A stretch of 64,000 nt of DNA, taken from assembly GCF_022179125.1 (NCBI RefSeq), contig NZ_BPQG01000044.1, forward strand, positions 62,001 to 126,000. Direction: 5' to 3'. This stretch comes from Methylobacterium cerastii (lineage in GTDB: Bacteria > Pseudomonadota > Alphaproteobacteria > Rhizobiales > Beijerinckiaceae). Under the pieces are notes generated by a model that did not search any database, was not told where the DNA came from, and saw only the letters and a list, made by a program, of their open reading frames with translations. Below, piece after piece: positions 37,397-45,713 of this stretch. The translations under genes and the position numbers were made by a program. The first letter of the stretch is position 1; every line of letters starts with the position of its first letter.

Positions 37397-37882
37397 ATGG
37401 ACGTCCTCGTCCCGCCTCAGCCCGGCGACCTCGTCGTGCCGCGCAAGCGCCGGGTGCAATCGGTGCTGTTCATGTGCAACTTCAACGCCGTGCGCTCCCC
37501 CGCGGCGGAGGTGATCGCGCGCCACTACTTCGGCAAGTCGGTCTACGTGCAATCGGCCGGCGTGCGCTCGGGCGAGCCGGTCGACCCGTTCATGGTCGCG
37601 GCGCTGGACGAGATCGGCATCGACGCCAAGAAGCACCGGCCGCGCACCGTCGAGGAGCTCGACGAGTGGGAGGGGCTGAACTTCGACCTGATCGTGACGC
37701 TCGCCCCCGAGGCCCACCACAAGGCGCTGGCCCTCACCCATACGCTCGCCGCCGACGTCGAGTACTGGCAGACGGCCGACCCGACCATCCTCCAGGACGC
37801 CTCGCGCGACCAACGCATGGACGCCTATCGCGACGTCCGCGACGGGCTGACCTACCGGATCAAGATGCGGCTGAAGGGGTAG
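37397..37882 (+). CDS. Low-molecular-weight protein tyrosine phosphatase/ArsC-like protein
   Basis: 161 aa. Seen: the P-loop CNFNAVRS with Cys27 and Arg33 (CX5R) and downstream QSAGVRSGEPVDPFMVAALD, as in the LMW-PTPase/thioredoxin-coupled arsenate reductase fold. Conserved order after UPF0262 marks it as the housekeeping alphaproteobacterial member, not an ars-operon enzyme. The general acid region reads TADPTILQDASR. The usual next gene, infA, is not here; an NlpC/P60 gene follows on the other strand. Confidence 0.88.
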   Translation: MDVLVPPQPGDLVVPRKRRVQSVLFMCNFNAVRSPAAEVIARHYFGKSVYVQSAGVRSGEPVDPFMVAALDEIGIDAKKHRPRTVEELDEWEGLNFDLIVTLAPEAHHKALALTHTLAADVEYWQTADPTILQDASRDQRMDAYRDVRDGLTYRIKMRLKG

Positions 37883-37904
37883 GGGACACGGGGCGCTGGT
37901 TTTC

Positions 37905-37930
37905 TTCCCTCCTCGCAGAAGGGGGAGGGG
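37905..37930. repeat. Dispersed palindromic repeat, degenerate copy
   Basis: TTCCCTCCTCGCAGAAGGGGGA: a diverged copy of the CCCTCCCCC/GGGGGAGGG element between convergent genes, possibly acting as a terminator. Confidence 0.5.
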
Positions 37931-37949
37931 GACGCGGCTCCGCGTGCCC

Positions 37950-38813
37950 TCAGGCCTCGATCCGGCGCATCCCCGTCACCGCGCCATAGCTGTTGGCCTC
38001 GATCCGCGCGGCCGCCTGGCGCAGGGGCTCGATCGCCACCGCCATGTGGTGGCCGTTGGCGTGGAGCAGCGTGTCGGCGTCGAGCATCAGGCCGGTATGG
38101 CCGCGCCAGTCGACGAAGTCGCCGCGGCGTAAGCCCTCGAAGGCGAGCGGCAGGGGCCGGCCGACGGCGCGGGCCTGCTGGTCGGCATCGCGCGGGCAGG
38201 GGAGGCCGGCAAGATCCAGGCAGAGCTGGACCAGGCCCGAGCAGTCAAGGCCGAGGCTGGTGCGCCCGCCCCAGAGGTATGGGGTGCCGACGAGCCGTTC
38301 GGCGGTGCCGGCATAGTCCGGCGTCGTCCGGTCGAGCGGCGCGCAATGGGCCGAAAACACGAAGGCGTCGCCGACCCGCACGAAGTCGCCCTCCGTCCCC
38401 GCGACCGCGATCCGCGCGCCGAGGCTCAGATGGCCGAGCGCCGGGCGCTTCATGTCGGGGGCGGGGTAGAGGAAGCTGCGCAGCGCCGTCACCCGGTGGG
38501 TCGGGGCCGGGTCGGCCGGGCCGAGGCTCGCCGCGGGCAGGTAGCCGACATAGCCGTCGCGCACGAGCTGGACCCAGGCGAACCCGTCGCGAACCTCGTA
38601 CAAGGTCACCGCGTCGCCCATCACCGCCTCCGTCTCGAGGCCGGCTTCCGCACGCGGCGTCCGGCGCAAGGGGGCCGCCGGGATCACGACCTGCCGTGGC
38701 TCGCCGGCGACGAAGCGTGCCGCCTCAACTGTGCCGCGTAGGCGGATGTCGGCGAGATCCGGCCGAGCCGGCGTTGTCCGCGGGTCGTGGGTCAGGGTTT
38801 CGCTACGCGACAT
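37950..38813 (-). CDS. NlpC/P60 family peptidase with SH3-like domains
   Basis: 287 aa. Family enzymes cut the gamma-D-Glu-diamino acid bond in peptidoglycan peptides. Seen: two SH3b-like segments (about residues 40-160, with DGFAWVQLVRDGYVGYLP), then the catalytic domain: Cys191 in LGLDCSGLVQ, His239 in DWRGHTGLML, and a third polar residue in the LLHANGHH stretch. There is no obvious signal peptide at ATG 38813, so it may act in the cytosol on recycled muropeptides or use another export route. Confidence 0.9.
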   Translation of the reverse strand: MSRSETLTHDPRTTPARPDLADIRLRGTVEAARFVAGEPRQVVIPAAPLRRTPRAEAGLETEAVMGDAVTLYEVRDGFAWVQLVRDGYVGYLPAASLGPADPAPTHRVTALRSFLYPAPDMKRPALGHLSLGARIAVAGTEGDFVRVGDAFVFSAHCAPLDRTTPDYAGTAERLVGTPYLWGGRTSLGLDCSGLVQLCLDLAGLPCPRDADQQARAVGRPLPLAFEGLRRGDFVDWRGHTGLMLDADTLLHANGHHMAVAIEPLRQAAARIEANSYGAVTGMRRIEA

Positions 38814-39081
38814 GACGGCTCGGGTTTTCAGGCGGTTCGAGCTTGCATGATCGGCTTCCGCCGTGACCGAACCACGCCTGCGCCGATCGCCCATGCTGCG
38901 CCATTTCGACGCAGTACCGTGACGCGCGAGGTGGCAATTGCATCATGAATGCGCTGACGCCGTCGAAGACAGATGAGCGGCCTGCCTGTCCATTCGGCAC
39001 CCTCGGTCCATGCGGGGGCCGACCGCGCCGGCCGCGTTTTGATGCAGTGCACAATGGCCTCGAATCGGGTAGGGTCCGAGG

Positions 39082-39435
39082 ATGACGAGCGCGAGCCCAG
39101 CCGTGAAGAAGTCGAAGAAGAGCTTTGCCGACCTGCCGCCGATCCGGGTCCGCCGCGAGCCGCCGACCATCGTCGAGGCGGTGATCGCCGCGCAGGACCT
39201 GTCCGACGACCTGGAGCAGCAGATCGAGATCGCCGCCGGGCTGATCGGCCTGCCCGCGGACGAGGTCCGCCCGCACGTCGTGGCGGCGGTGAAGGCCAAG
39301 CCGGAGCGGATGCCGGAGCGCATCATCGCCCAGGCCGGCCCGAGCCGCGCGCCCCGTACCGTCATCGTCGAGCGCCGCACCCGGCCGCCGGTGATCGTCG
39401 AGCGCCGCGGCCGCCCCCTCGACCCGCGGCGCTGA
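39082..39435 (+). CDS. Hypothetical protein
   Basis: 117 aa, not recognised. A Lys-rich start (SPAVKKSKKSF) leads to a helical acidic middle (AQDLSDDLEQQIEIAAGLIG, LPADEVRPHVVAAVKAKPE) and an Arg/Pro-rich tail with an imperfect internal repeat (TVIVERRTRPPVIVERRGRP). It is likely cytosolic. Codon use fits the genome. Confidence 0.6.
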   Translation: MTSASPAVKKSKKSFADLPPIRVRREPPTIVEAVIAAQDLSDDLEQQIEIAAGLIGLPADEVRPHVVAAVKAKPERMPERIIAQAGPSRAPRTVIVERRTRPPVIVERRGRPLDPRR

Positions 39436-39466
39436 GGTCGCCCGCGGATCGCGTCCAGGTTCGGTG

Positions 39467-40165
39467 CTACCAGGCGAGGGTCTCGCCGCGGTAGTCGAGG
39501 TACATTGTGCCGGGCTGGCCGAGCCGGGCCTCGATCACGTCGGCCATGCCGCCGACGCTGGTCGCCACGTCGATGTCCGCCTCGGCGCCCCCCATCTCGG
39601 TCCGCACCCAGCCCGGGTGCATCAGAACCACGCTCAAGGCCTCCGCCTGGTGGCGGATCGCGAAGCTACGCACCAAGGTGTTCAGCGCCGCCTTGCTGGC
39701 GCGGTAGTTCTCCCAGCCGCCCGAGGTGTTGAGCCCGACGCTGCCGAGGATCGAACTCATGAACACCAGGCTGCCGCCGGGTGCGAGGCGGTCGCGGAAG
39801 GTCTCCGCGAAGCGCACTGGGCTGATCGCGTTGGTGAGGTAGACCTGCGCCGCGACCTGCCGCGGCACCGCGTGCAGCGGATCGTGCGCTTGCGTCGCGA
39901 CGCCGGCGACCACGAACACCAGATCGAAGGTCTGCGATGCGAGCCGATCGTGCAGGCCTGAGACCGCCGCGTCGTCGTCGATGTCGGCGGTCTCGATCGT
40001 CAACGCCTCGGATTTCAGGGCGGCGAGCCCCGGCGATGCGTTGCGCTGGGTCGCGGTGACGCGCCAGCCGCGCGCCAGGAAGGTCTCGACGAGCCCGAGA
40101 CCGAGGCCGCGCGAGGCCCCGACGATGAGCGCGTTCTTGGCCGACGGATGGTTGGCTGCTGCCAT
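39467..40165 (-). CDS. SDR family oxidoreductase
   Basis: 232 aa. Seen: the cofactor motif IVGASRGLGLGL near residue 14, VVAGVATQAHDP in place of the usual NNAG, the catalytic serine in VFMSSILGSVG, and YRASKAALNTL with Tyr and Lys. Similar to carbonyl-reductase-like (CsgA-type) SDRs. ATG 40165 is placed at the first codon before the Rossmann strand. It is divergent from the DUF1993 gene. The substrate is unknown. Confidence 0.9.
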   Translation of the reverse strand: MAAANHPSAKNALIVGASRGLGLGLVETFLARGWRVTATQRNASPGLAALKSEALTIETADIDDDAAVSGLHDRLASQTFDLVFVVAGVATQAHDPLHAVPRQVAAQVYLTNAISPVRFAETFRDRLAPGGSLVFMSSILGSVGLNTSGGWENYRASKAALNTLVRSFAIRHQAEALSVVLMHPGWVRTEMGGAEADIDVATSVGGMADVIEARLGQPGTMYLDYRGETLAW

Positions 40166-40415
40166 GGGATGTCTCCGTGGGGACCGGGTCCGAGGTACGA
40201 CCTGTGCCGAGAGAATTGGCGTCGTTGCGGCCGGGCGACAGACCCCGGTGCAGCGGCAGCGTGTGCCGGCGCACCGATTCCGGGGCGCGGTTCCAGGTCG
40301 AGCCCGCATCGCGAGGGACTCCAAGCGGCGAGCAATTTGCTGCAGATCTCCTGGTTCGTATGTGAGGGCACCGGCTCGAATCGCGTGAGCGGGCCGCTCG
40401 ATGCCGGAGAGAGCC

Positions 40416-40979
40416 ATGACCCTGCAAGATGTCCTCGTCCCGACCTACCTTCAGATGCTGGAGGCGCTGTCGGCCTGGCTCGGCAAAGCCGAGACGCAGC
40501 AGCCGGAGGGCGCCGAGACGCTGCCTGCAGAGCGCTTGGCAAACGACATGTTCCCGCTGTCGACGCAGGTCCGTTTCGCCTGCGTGCAGGCTCATGAAGG
40601 CGTCGCCCGATTGCGCGGCGAGCCGCTTCCGCCGGCGGTCGAAGTCCTGATCGACGAGGGTCGGAACGCGGGCGACCGTCCCGGCTCGATCGCGGAGGCG
40701 CGGGAGAGGATCGCCGAAACGGTGGAGGCCGTGCGGGGCGCCGCCGTTGCCATGCCGACCATCGACCCGGCGACGCCGATCGCCCACACGCTGCCGCAGG
40801 GCTTGGTGTTCGACCTCACGGCCGAGCAGTACGTGCGCGACTGGGCGCTGCCGCAGTTCTATTTTCACGTGATGGCGGCCTACGCGATCCTGCGCGCAAG
40901 CGGCGTCGAGCTCGGCAAGGCCGATTACGTCGCCCACATGTTCGCGTATCTGCGCCCGGGCACGCCGCCCGCCCCATAG
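40416..40979 (+). CDS. DUF1993 domain-containing protein
   Basis: 187 aa. DUF1993 is a DinB-like four-helix protein family without a known reaction. Seen: LVPTYLQMLEALSAWLGKAE, ANDMFPLSTQVRFACVQAHE and LPQFYFHVMAAYAILRASGV, with conserved His residues that could bind metal. ATG 40416 follows GGAGAGAG. It is convergent with the MgtC-like gene, with an 8 bp gap. Confidence 0.88.
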   Translation: MTLQDVLVPTYLQMLEALSAWLGKAETQQPEGAETLPAERLANDMFPLSTQVRFACVQAHEGVARLRGEPLPPAVEVLIDEGRNAGDRPGSIAEARERIAETVEAVRGAAVAMPTIDPATPIAHTLPQGLVFDLTAEQYVRDWALPQFYFHVMAAYAILRASGVELGKADYVAHMFAYLRPGTPPAP

Positions 40980-40987
40980 GCGCCCGC

Positions 40988-41701
40988 TCAATCCCCCGTC
41001 TGCACCGCCCAGGTGGCGTGGCGGATGCCGGGTTGGGTCGCCAGCGCCGCCACCACCGCGTCGAGGTCCTTGGCCGCCACCGCGCTGGCGATGAGGGTCG
41101 CGACCACGTCCACCGCCGCGTCGCCGCGCTCCTCCACCGCGACGCCGCCGACCGGGTAGCCCGCCGCCTCGAGCCGCTCGACCAGCATGTCCTGCGCCGG
41201 GCCGGCCGCACCGGGGGCGGTGGTGACCTGGACCTCGTAGGTCGCCTCCGTGGCACTCTCGTCGATCGGGAAGCGGTTGATCGCGTTGACGAGCGGGCGC
41301 AGCAGGGTGTTGCAGGCCAGGACGGCGACGGCGACGAACAGCGCCTCCAGCGGCAGGTCGGCCCCGGCGAAGGCGCCGACTGCGGCCGAGCACCACAGGG
41401 TCGCTGCCGTGTTGAGGCCGCGGACGTTCATGCCCTCCTTCATGATCACGCCGGCGCCGAGGAAGCCGATGCCGGAGATCACGTAGGCGACGGTGCGGGT
41501 GGCGCCCTCGGCCCCCGTCAGCCGCATGCCGAGGTCGACGAAGGCGGCGGCCCCCACCGCCACCAGCACCGCCGTGCGCAGGCCGGCGGTGCGCTGGCGG
41601 TACTGACGCTCGGCGCCGATCAGGGTGCCGAGCACGAAGGCGACGACCAGGCTGATCGCCGAGTTGACCGGTTCGGGGAGGGGCGTGGGCAGAAGGACCA
41701 T
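40988..41701 (-). CDS. MgtC/SapB family membrane protein
   Basis: 237 aa. MgtC-type proteins support growth at low magnesium and modulate membrane ATPase. Seen: the family start ISLVVAFVLGTLIGAERQYR, QRTAGLRTAVLVAVGAAAFV, ISGIGFLGAGVIMKEG with GLNTAATLWCSAAVGAFAG, four to five TM helices, and a C-terminal ACT-like soluble domain with YEVQVTTAPG. ATG 41701 has AGGAG 5 bp upstream. Confidence 0.92.
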   Translation of the reverse strand: MVLLPTPLPEPVNSAISLVVAFVLGTLIGAERQYRQRTAGLRTAVLVAVGAAAFVDLGMRLTGAEGATRTVAYVISGIGFLGAGVIMKEGMNVRGLNTAATLWCSAAVGAFAGADLPLEALFVAVAVLACNTLLRPLVNAINRFPIDESATEATYEVQVTTAPGAAGPAQDMLVERLEAAGYPVGGVAVEERGDAAVDVVATLIASAVAAKDLDAVVAALATQPGIRHATWAVQTGD

Positions 41702-41876
41702 CCGGTCTCCTAGACGGACGCGCATGACGCTTCCGTGACGATCTCCGCTACCACCGCAGGTCGCGGCGGGATTGACGGGTGCCCCGGGCAGCGGGCACAC
41801 CGGCCTTGCTCATGGATCGCTCAAGAATCCAGGTGCCGCGGCCACGTCCGCGGCGTTCGACGAGGAGACTTGCAGG

Positions 41877-41918
41877 ATGAAGGCTCACCTACAGTCGGCC
41901 GGGCTTTTCCGCGCATGA
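41877..41918 (+). CDS. 13-aa leader ORF translationally coupled to the MoxR gene
   Basis: ATG 41877 has a GAGGAG site (41862-41867) and encodes MKAHLQSAGLFRA. Its TGA (41916-41918) overlaps the ATG of the MoxR gene (41915-41917) as ATGA. The MoxR gene itself has no ribosome-binding site in the 11 bp before its ATG, which reads CTTTTCCGCGC. Re-initiation after this leader is therefore the likely way the operon is entered by ribosomes. The peptide itself may be without function. Confidence 0.5.
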   Translation: MKAHLQSAGLFRA

Positions 41919-42925
41919 GCGGTGGCATGAGCGGTGCCGCTCTCGCTGAGCGCCCCGGCGCCGTCTCCGATCCGTTGCGGGCCCGCATCCTCGAACTTCG
42001 CGCCGGTTTGGAGCACGGGCTCATCGGCTGCGAGGGCTTGGTCGAGCGCCTGATGATCGGGCTGCTCACCGGCGGCCACCTGCTGATCGAGGGCGCGCCG
42101 GGGCTCGCCAAGACCCGTGCCGTCAAGCGGCTCGCCGACGGGCTCGACGGCTCCTTCGCCCGCATCCAGTGCACGCCCGACCTGATGCCGGCGGATCTGA
42201 CCGGCACCACGGTGTGGCGGCAGGACGCCGGCACCTTCGAGTTCCTGCCCGGCCCCCTGTTCCACTCGCTGATCCTCGTGGACGAGGTGAACCGCGCGCC
42301 GCCGAAGGTGCAGTCGGCCCTGCTCGAGGCGATGGCGGAGGGCCAGATCACCGTCTCGGGCACGACCCATCCCCTCGCCGACCCGTTCATGGTGGTGGCG
42401 ACCCAGAACCCGATCGAGCATGCGGGCACCTTCCCGCTGCCCGAGGCGCAGCTCGACCGCTTCCTGCTCCACGTCGTCGTCGGCATGCCGGACGAGGCCT
42501 CCGAGCGGAAGATCCTCGACCTCGTCGAGGGCGAGCTCAACCACCACGGCGAGGCGATGCCGGTGAAGCTCTCGGTCACCGAGGTGCTGGCCGCGCGCGA
42601 GGCCGCGCTGAAGACCTACGTCTCGCCGGCCCTGAAGGACTACCTCGTGCGCATCGTCGCCGCGACGCGCACCGATTCCGCCGCGCCCGAGCTTCGCGCC
42701 GCGATCGAGCATCCGGCCTCGCCCCGCGGCACCCTGGCGCTGATGGTGGCCGGCAAGGCGCGGGCCTACCTCCACGGCCGCGACCACGTCATCCCCGAGG
42801 ACGTGGCGGATCTCGCCGCCGACGCGCTCTCCCACCGCATCGGCCTGACCTGGCGCGCCGCCGCCGAAGGCCTCACCACCCGCGGCATCGTCGCCGGGCT
42901 GGTGCAGCGGGTGCGGGCGCTCTGA
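41915..42925 (+). CDS. MoxR family AAA+ ATPase
   Basis: 336 aa. MoxR ATPases act as chaperones with VWA-domain proteins to mature or activate enzymes; in Methylobacterium a paralogue (MxaR) serves methanol dehydrogenase. Seen: Walker A GAPGLAKT at residues 60-67, Walker B LILVDEVNRAPP near 120, sensor 1 VVATQNPIEHAGTFPLPEAQ, and the C-terminal lid SPRGTLALMVAGKARAYL. It is the first full gene of a seven-gene operon running to 49026. A second ATG at 41927 is possible, but the 41915 overlap with the leader favours the first. Confidence 0.93.
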   Translation: MSGGMSGAALAERPGAVSDPLRARILELRAGLEHGLIGCEGLVERLMIGLLTGGHLLIEGAPGLAKTRAVKRLADGLDGSFARIQCTPDLMPADLTGTTVWRQDAGTFEFLPGPLFHSLILVDEVNRAPPKVQSALLEAMAEGQITVSGTTHPLADPFMVVATQNPIEHAGTFPLPEAQLDRFLLHVVVGMPDEASERKILDLVEGELNHHGEAMPVKLSVTEVLAAREAALKTYVSPALKDYLVRIVAATRTDSAAPELRAAIEHPASPRGTLALMVAGKARAYLHGRDHVIPEDVADLAADALSHRIGLTWRAAAEGLTTRGIVAGLVQRVRAL

Positions 42926-42941
42926 GGGTGCGGGCACCCGC

Positions 42942-43874
42942 ATGACCGCCTCAGCCGCCCCCGAGGCGAACCCGGCCTTCCACCTCTCCGGCGAGGCCCT
43001 GATGGGCCTGCGCCACCTCGCCCGCCGCGGTGTCACGCCGGCGACGCGGACGCTGGCGGGGCTGCCCGGCGGCATCGTCACCCGGCGGCGCGGGCGCGGG
43101 TCGGAGCCCGACGACGTGCGGCTGTGGTCGGAGGGCGACGACCGGCGCCACATCGACCGAAACGCCACCGCGCGCACCGGCATCCTGCACGTGCGCACCC
43201 ACCACGACGAGCGCGACCGCGCCGTGGTGCTGCTCGCCGACTTCCGGCCCTCGATGCTGTTCGGCACCCGCCGGGCGCTGCGCTCGGTCGCGGCGGCCGA
43301 AGCGCTGGCGCTGCTCGGCTGGCGCGTGGTCGGCGACGGCGGCCGCGTCGGCCTCGTGGTCGCGAGCGGCGACGCGCCGACCGCGTTGCGCCCGGCCGGC
43401 GGCGAGCGCGCGATGACGGCGATCACCGGCGCCCTCGCGTCGGCCCACGCCCGCGCGCTCGCGCTGCCAGCGGCCGACGACCCGCCCCTCGACGCGCTGC
43501 TGACGCTCGCCCGCAGCCTGCTGCCGTCGGGCGGCCACCTCGTCATCGCCTCGGCGCTCGACAGCCCCGGCGACGACTTCGACCGCCTGCTGACGCTGCT
43601 CGCCGAACGCCTCTCGATCCGCCTGATCCTGGTGAGCGACGCCTTCGAGCGGACCCGCCCGCCGGGCTTCTATCCCTTCGCCCTGCCCGACGGCCGCCGC
43701 GGCACGGTGCAGGCCGCCCGCCAGCCCACGCGCGAGCCGGCCCCCGGGCGGGTCCCCGCCGACGAGCGCTTGGCCGACTACGCCCGCCGCGGCATCGAAG
43801 GCCTGCGCCTCGACGTCGAGGCCGGCCCGGAGGCCTACGCCCCGCTGATGGAACGGCTCGATGCGGTTTTGTGA
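42942..43874 (+). CDS. DUF58 domain-containing protein (MxaS/YeaD2-like)
   Basis: 310 aa. DUF58 proteins are VWA-like partners of MoxR ATPases. Seen: an N-terminal LARRGVTPATRTLAGLPGG, the conserved core GSEPDDVRLWSEGDDRRHID (xxYxxGDxxRxIDW-type block), then a VWA-like fold with VVLLADFRPSMLFGTRRALR and HLVIASALDSPGDDF. It starts 16 bp after the MoxR gene. It probably binds the MoxR oligomer. Confidence 0.9.
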   Translation: MTASAAPEANPAFHLSGEALMGLRHLARRGVTPATRTLAGLPGGIVTRRRGRGSEPDDVRLWSEGDDRRHIDRNATARTGILHVRTHHDERDRAVVLLADFRPSMLFGTRRALRSVAAAEALALLGWRVVGDGGRVGLVVASGDAPTALRPAGGERAMTAITGALASAHARALALPAADDPPLDALLTLARSLLPSGGHLVIASALDSPGDDFDRLLTLLAERLSIRLILVSDAFERTRPPGFYPFALPDGRRGTVQAARQPTREPAPGRVPADERLADYARRGIEGLRLDVEAGPEAYAPLMERLDAVL

Positions 43875-43887
43875 AGCCGCTGGCATT

Positions 43888-43917
43888 TCCCTCCCACCCC
43901 CGCAGAGGGGGGAGTGG
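43888..43917. repeat. Dispersed palindromic repeat inside the Bat operon
   Basis: TTCCCTCCCACCCCCGCAGA followed by GGGGGGAGTGG: the same family as the copies at 15334 and 16304. It lies between the DUF58 and DUF4381-like genes, which would otherwise be close neighbours. Confidence 0.6.
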
Positions 43918-43943
43918 ATGCGCACGCCCGTGTGCGGAAAACC

Positions 43944-44411
43944 ATGACCCCCGCCGACGCACTGCCCACCCTCGACGCCCTGCGTGGGCTTCACCTGCCG
44001 AACCAGGCGGCGGGGGCGATCTCCGGCGAGGTCGTCGTCGCGAGCCTCGCGGGATTCGCCGCCGCGCTGCTCGTCGGGCTGGTGCGCTATCTTCGTGTCC
44101 GCGCCCGCGCCACTCTGCGCCGGGCGGCGTTGCGCGACTTGTCAGCCGCACGAAGCCTCGATCCGGACGCGCGCCTCGTGGCACAGGCCCGGCTGCTGCG
44201 CCGCCTCGCCCGCACCCTGCACGGCGAGGCGGCCGCCGCGGCGCAAGGGACGGCGTGGGCGCAGAGGCTCGACGGGCTGTTTTCCACCACCTTTTTCACG
44301 GCGGGCGCCGGGCGCACCCTCGTCGAGGGGCTCTACCGCCGCGGCGACCGGCCGGACCCGGCCGCCCTCGACGCCGAGCTCGGGCGCCTGATCGGGCGGA
44401 TCCGCGGATGA
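43944..44411 (+). CDS. DUF4381-like small membrane protein of the Bat cluster
   Basis: 155 aa. One TM helix (VVVASLAGFAAALLVGLVRY, about residues 30-49) followed by a basic, helical cytosolic region (LRVRARATLRRAALRDLSAA). Position between DUF58 and the first VWA gene is that of DUF4381/MxaA-region proteins in related clusters. Its stop overlaps the next start (ATGA at 44408), showing coupling. Function: probable membrane partner of the VWA proteins. Confidence 0.75.
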   Translation: MTPADALPTLDALRGLHLPNQAAGAISGEVVVASLAGFAAALLVGLVRYLRVRARATLRRAALRDLSAARSLDPDARLVAQARLLRRLARTLHGEAAAAAQGTAWAQRLDGLFSTTFFTAGAGRTLVEGLYRRGDRPDPAALDAELGRLIGRIRG

Positions 44412-45427
44412 GCCTGCTCCCGGCCTGGGTCACGGCGCTCGCCTCCGCGTTCGATTGGGCCGCGCCGCTGGCGCTGCTGCTCCTGCCGCTGCCGCTGCTG
44501 GTTCAGCGCTTCGTCCCGGCGGAAGCCGCGGGCGGCAGCGGCGCGTTGCGCGTCCCGGCCTCGCTGGTGGCGCAGGCGGAGGCCGGCGCCGACGTCGCCG
44601 CCCGTGGCCGGCGCCGGACCTGGGCGATCTGGACCCTGTGGGCGGCGCTCGTCGTGGCGCTCGCCGGTCCGCGCCTCGTCCTGCCGGCGACGGCGCTGCC
44701 GGCCTCGGGCCGCGAGATCATGCTCGCCATGGACTTGTCCGGCTCGATGGAGCGGCGCGACTTCTCCCTCGACGGCGAGACCGTGAACCGACTCGTCGCG
44801 GTCAAGCGCGTCGGCGCCGACTTCATCCGACGCCGCGCCGGCGACCGCATCGGCCTGGTGATCTTCGCCGACCAGGCCTTCGTGGCCGCCGGGCTCACCT
44901 TCGACACCGCAAGCGTGGCGCGGGCCCTGGAGGAGGCGACCATCGGCCTCGTCGGCCGTTCCACCGGCATCGGCGACGGCCTCGGGCTAGCGCTGCGCCG
45001 GCTCGACCCCAAGGATTCCGGCGGCGAGGGGCAACCGGTCGCGTCCTCGAAGGCGGTGATCCTGCTCTCCGACGGCGCCAACAACGCCGGCCAGACCACG
45101 CCGAAGGACGTGGCGGCGCTGGCGAAGGAACTCGGGATCAAGGTCTACACGATCGCGCTCGGTCCCCGCGACATGGCCGACGCCGACGGCGAGCAGGACG
45201 TGGTCGACACCGAGACGCTCCGCGAGATGGCCGAGATCACCGGCGGCAAGGCCTTCCGGGTGAAGACCACCGACGACCTCGTCGCGGTCGCCGACGCCAT
45301 CGACACCCTGGAGGGGGGCCGTGCCAAGGCCCCCCCGGTGCCTCTGCGCCGCGACCTCTGGCCCTGGCCCGCGGCGCTGGCCTTCGCCTGCGCCGGGCTG
45401 CTGCTGGCCTCCCGGAGGCGGGGATGA
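44408..45427 (+). CDS. VWA domain membrane protein, BatA-like
   Basis: 339 aa. N-terminal TMs (APLALLLLPLPLLVQRF and TWAIWTLWAALVVALAG), a periplasmic VWA domain with an intact MIDAS motif DLSGSM (Asp109, Ser111, Ser113), ILLSDGANNAGQTTP, and a C-terminal TM (PAALAFACAGLLLAS). This is the BatA/MxaC layout. VWA proteins of MoxR clusters use the metal site to bind clients or each other. Confidence 0.92.
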   Translation: MSLLPAWVTALASAFDWAAPLALLLLPLPLLVQRFVPAEAAGGSGALRVPASLVAQAEAGADVAARGRRRTWAIWTLWAALVVALAGPRLVLPATALPASGREIMLAMDLSGSMERRDFSLDGETVNRLVAVKRVGADFIRRRAGDRIGLVIFADQAFVAAGLTFDTASVARALEEATIGLVGRSTGIGDGLGLALRRLDPKDSGGEGQPVASSKAVILLSDGANNAGQTTPKDVAALAKELGIKVYTIALGPRDMADADGEQDVVDTETLREMAEITGGKAFRVKTTDDLVAVADAIDTLEGGRAKAPPVPLRRDLWPWPAALAFACAGLLLASRRRG

Positions 45428-45490
45428 AGCGTCTTCGTTCTAGTCTTTTCGAGCGGGCGCGAGACTTCGGCGCGACCAATACCGCGCATC

Positions 45491-45683
45491 CCCTCTCCCC
45501 GCCTGCGGGGAGAGGGCCGTGCCGACCTCGTCGTCGGCGCGGCGAGGCGGCAGCCGAAGGTGAGGGGGTGCTTCCGGACGCCCGCCTTCGGAAACGCCCC
45601 CTCACCGCCGCTTCGGCTTCGCCTGCGCTTCCCGCAGGCACGACGAGGTGCCTGCGGGCCTCTCCCCGCCTGCGGGGAGAGGG
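45491..45683. repeat. Composite palindromic repeat between the two VWA genes
   Basis: About 190 bp bounded by two copies of CTCTCCCCGCCTGCGGGGAG (45491-45516 and about 45659-45683). Inside is a long imperfect inverted repeat: GCAGCCGAAGGTGAGGGGGTG faces CACCGCCGCTTCGGC-type sequence, and a GACGAGGTGCCTGCGGG stem is nested. It splits the BatA-like and BatB-like genes, which normally abut. Confidence 0.75.
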
Positions 45684-45713
45684 GGGCCCTCTCCACCGAG
45701 GGAGCGTTCGGCG

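Noticed and set aside
38828-39052. Minus-strand ORF of 74 codons in the NlpC/P60 upstream region
   Set aside because: No ribosome-binding site or family match; the stretch is a plausible promoter region for flanking genes.
41735-41914. N-terminal extension of the MoxR protein from an upstream ATG at 41735
   Set aside because: The extra residues lack homology, and the leader ORF with its ribosome-binding site overlaps this stretch, so initiation at 41915 is more likely.
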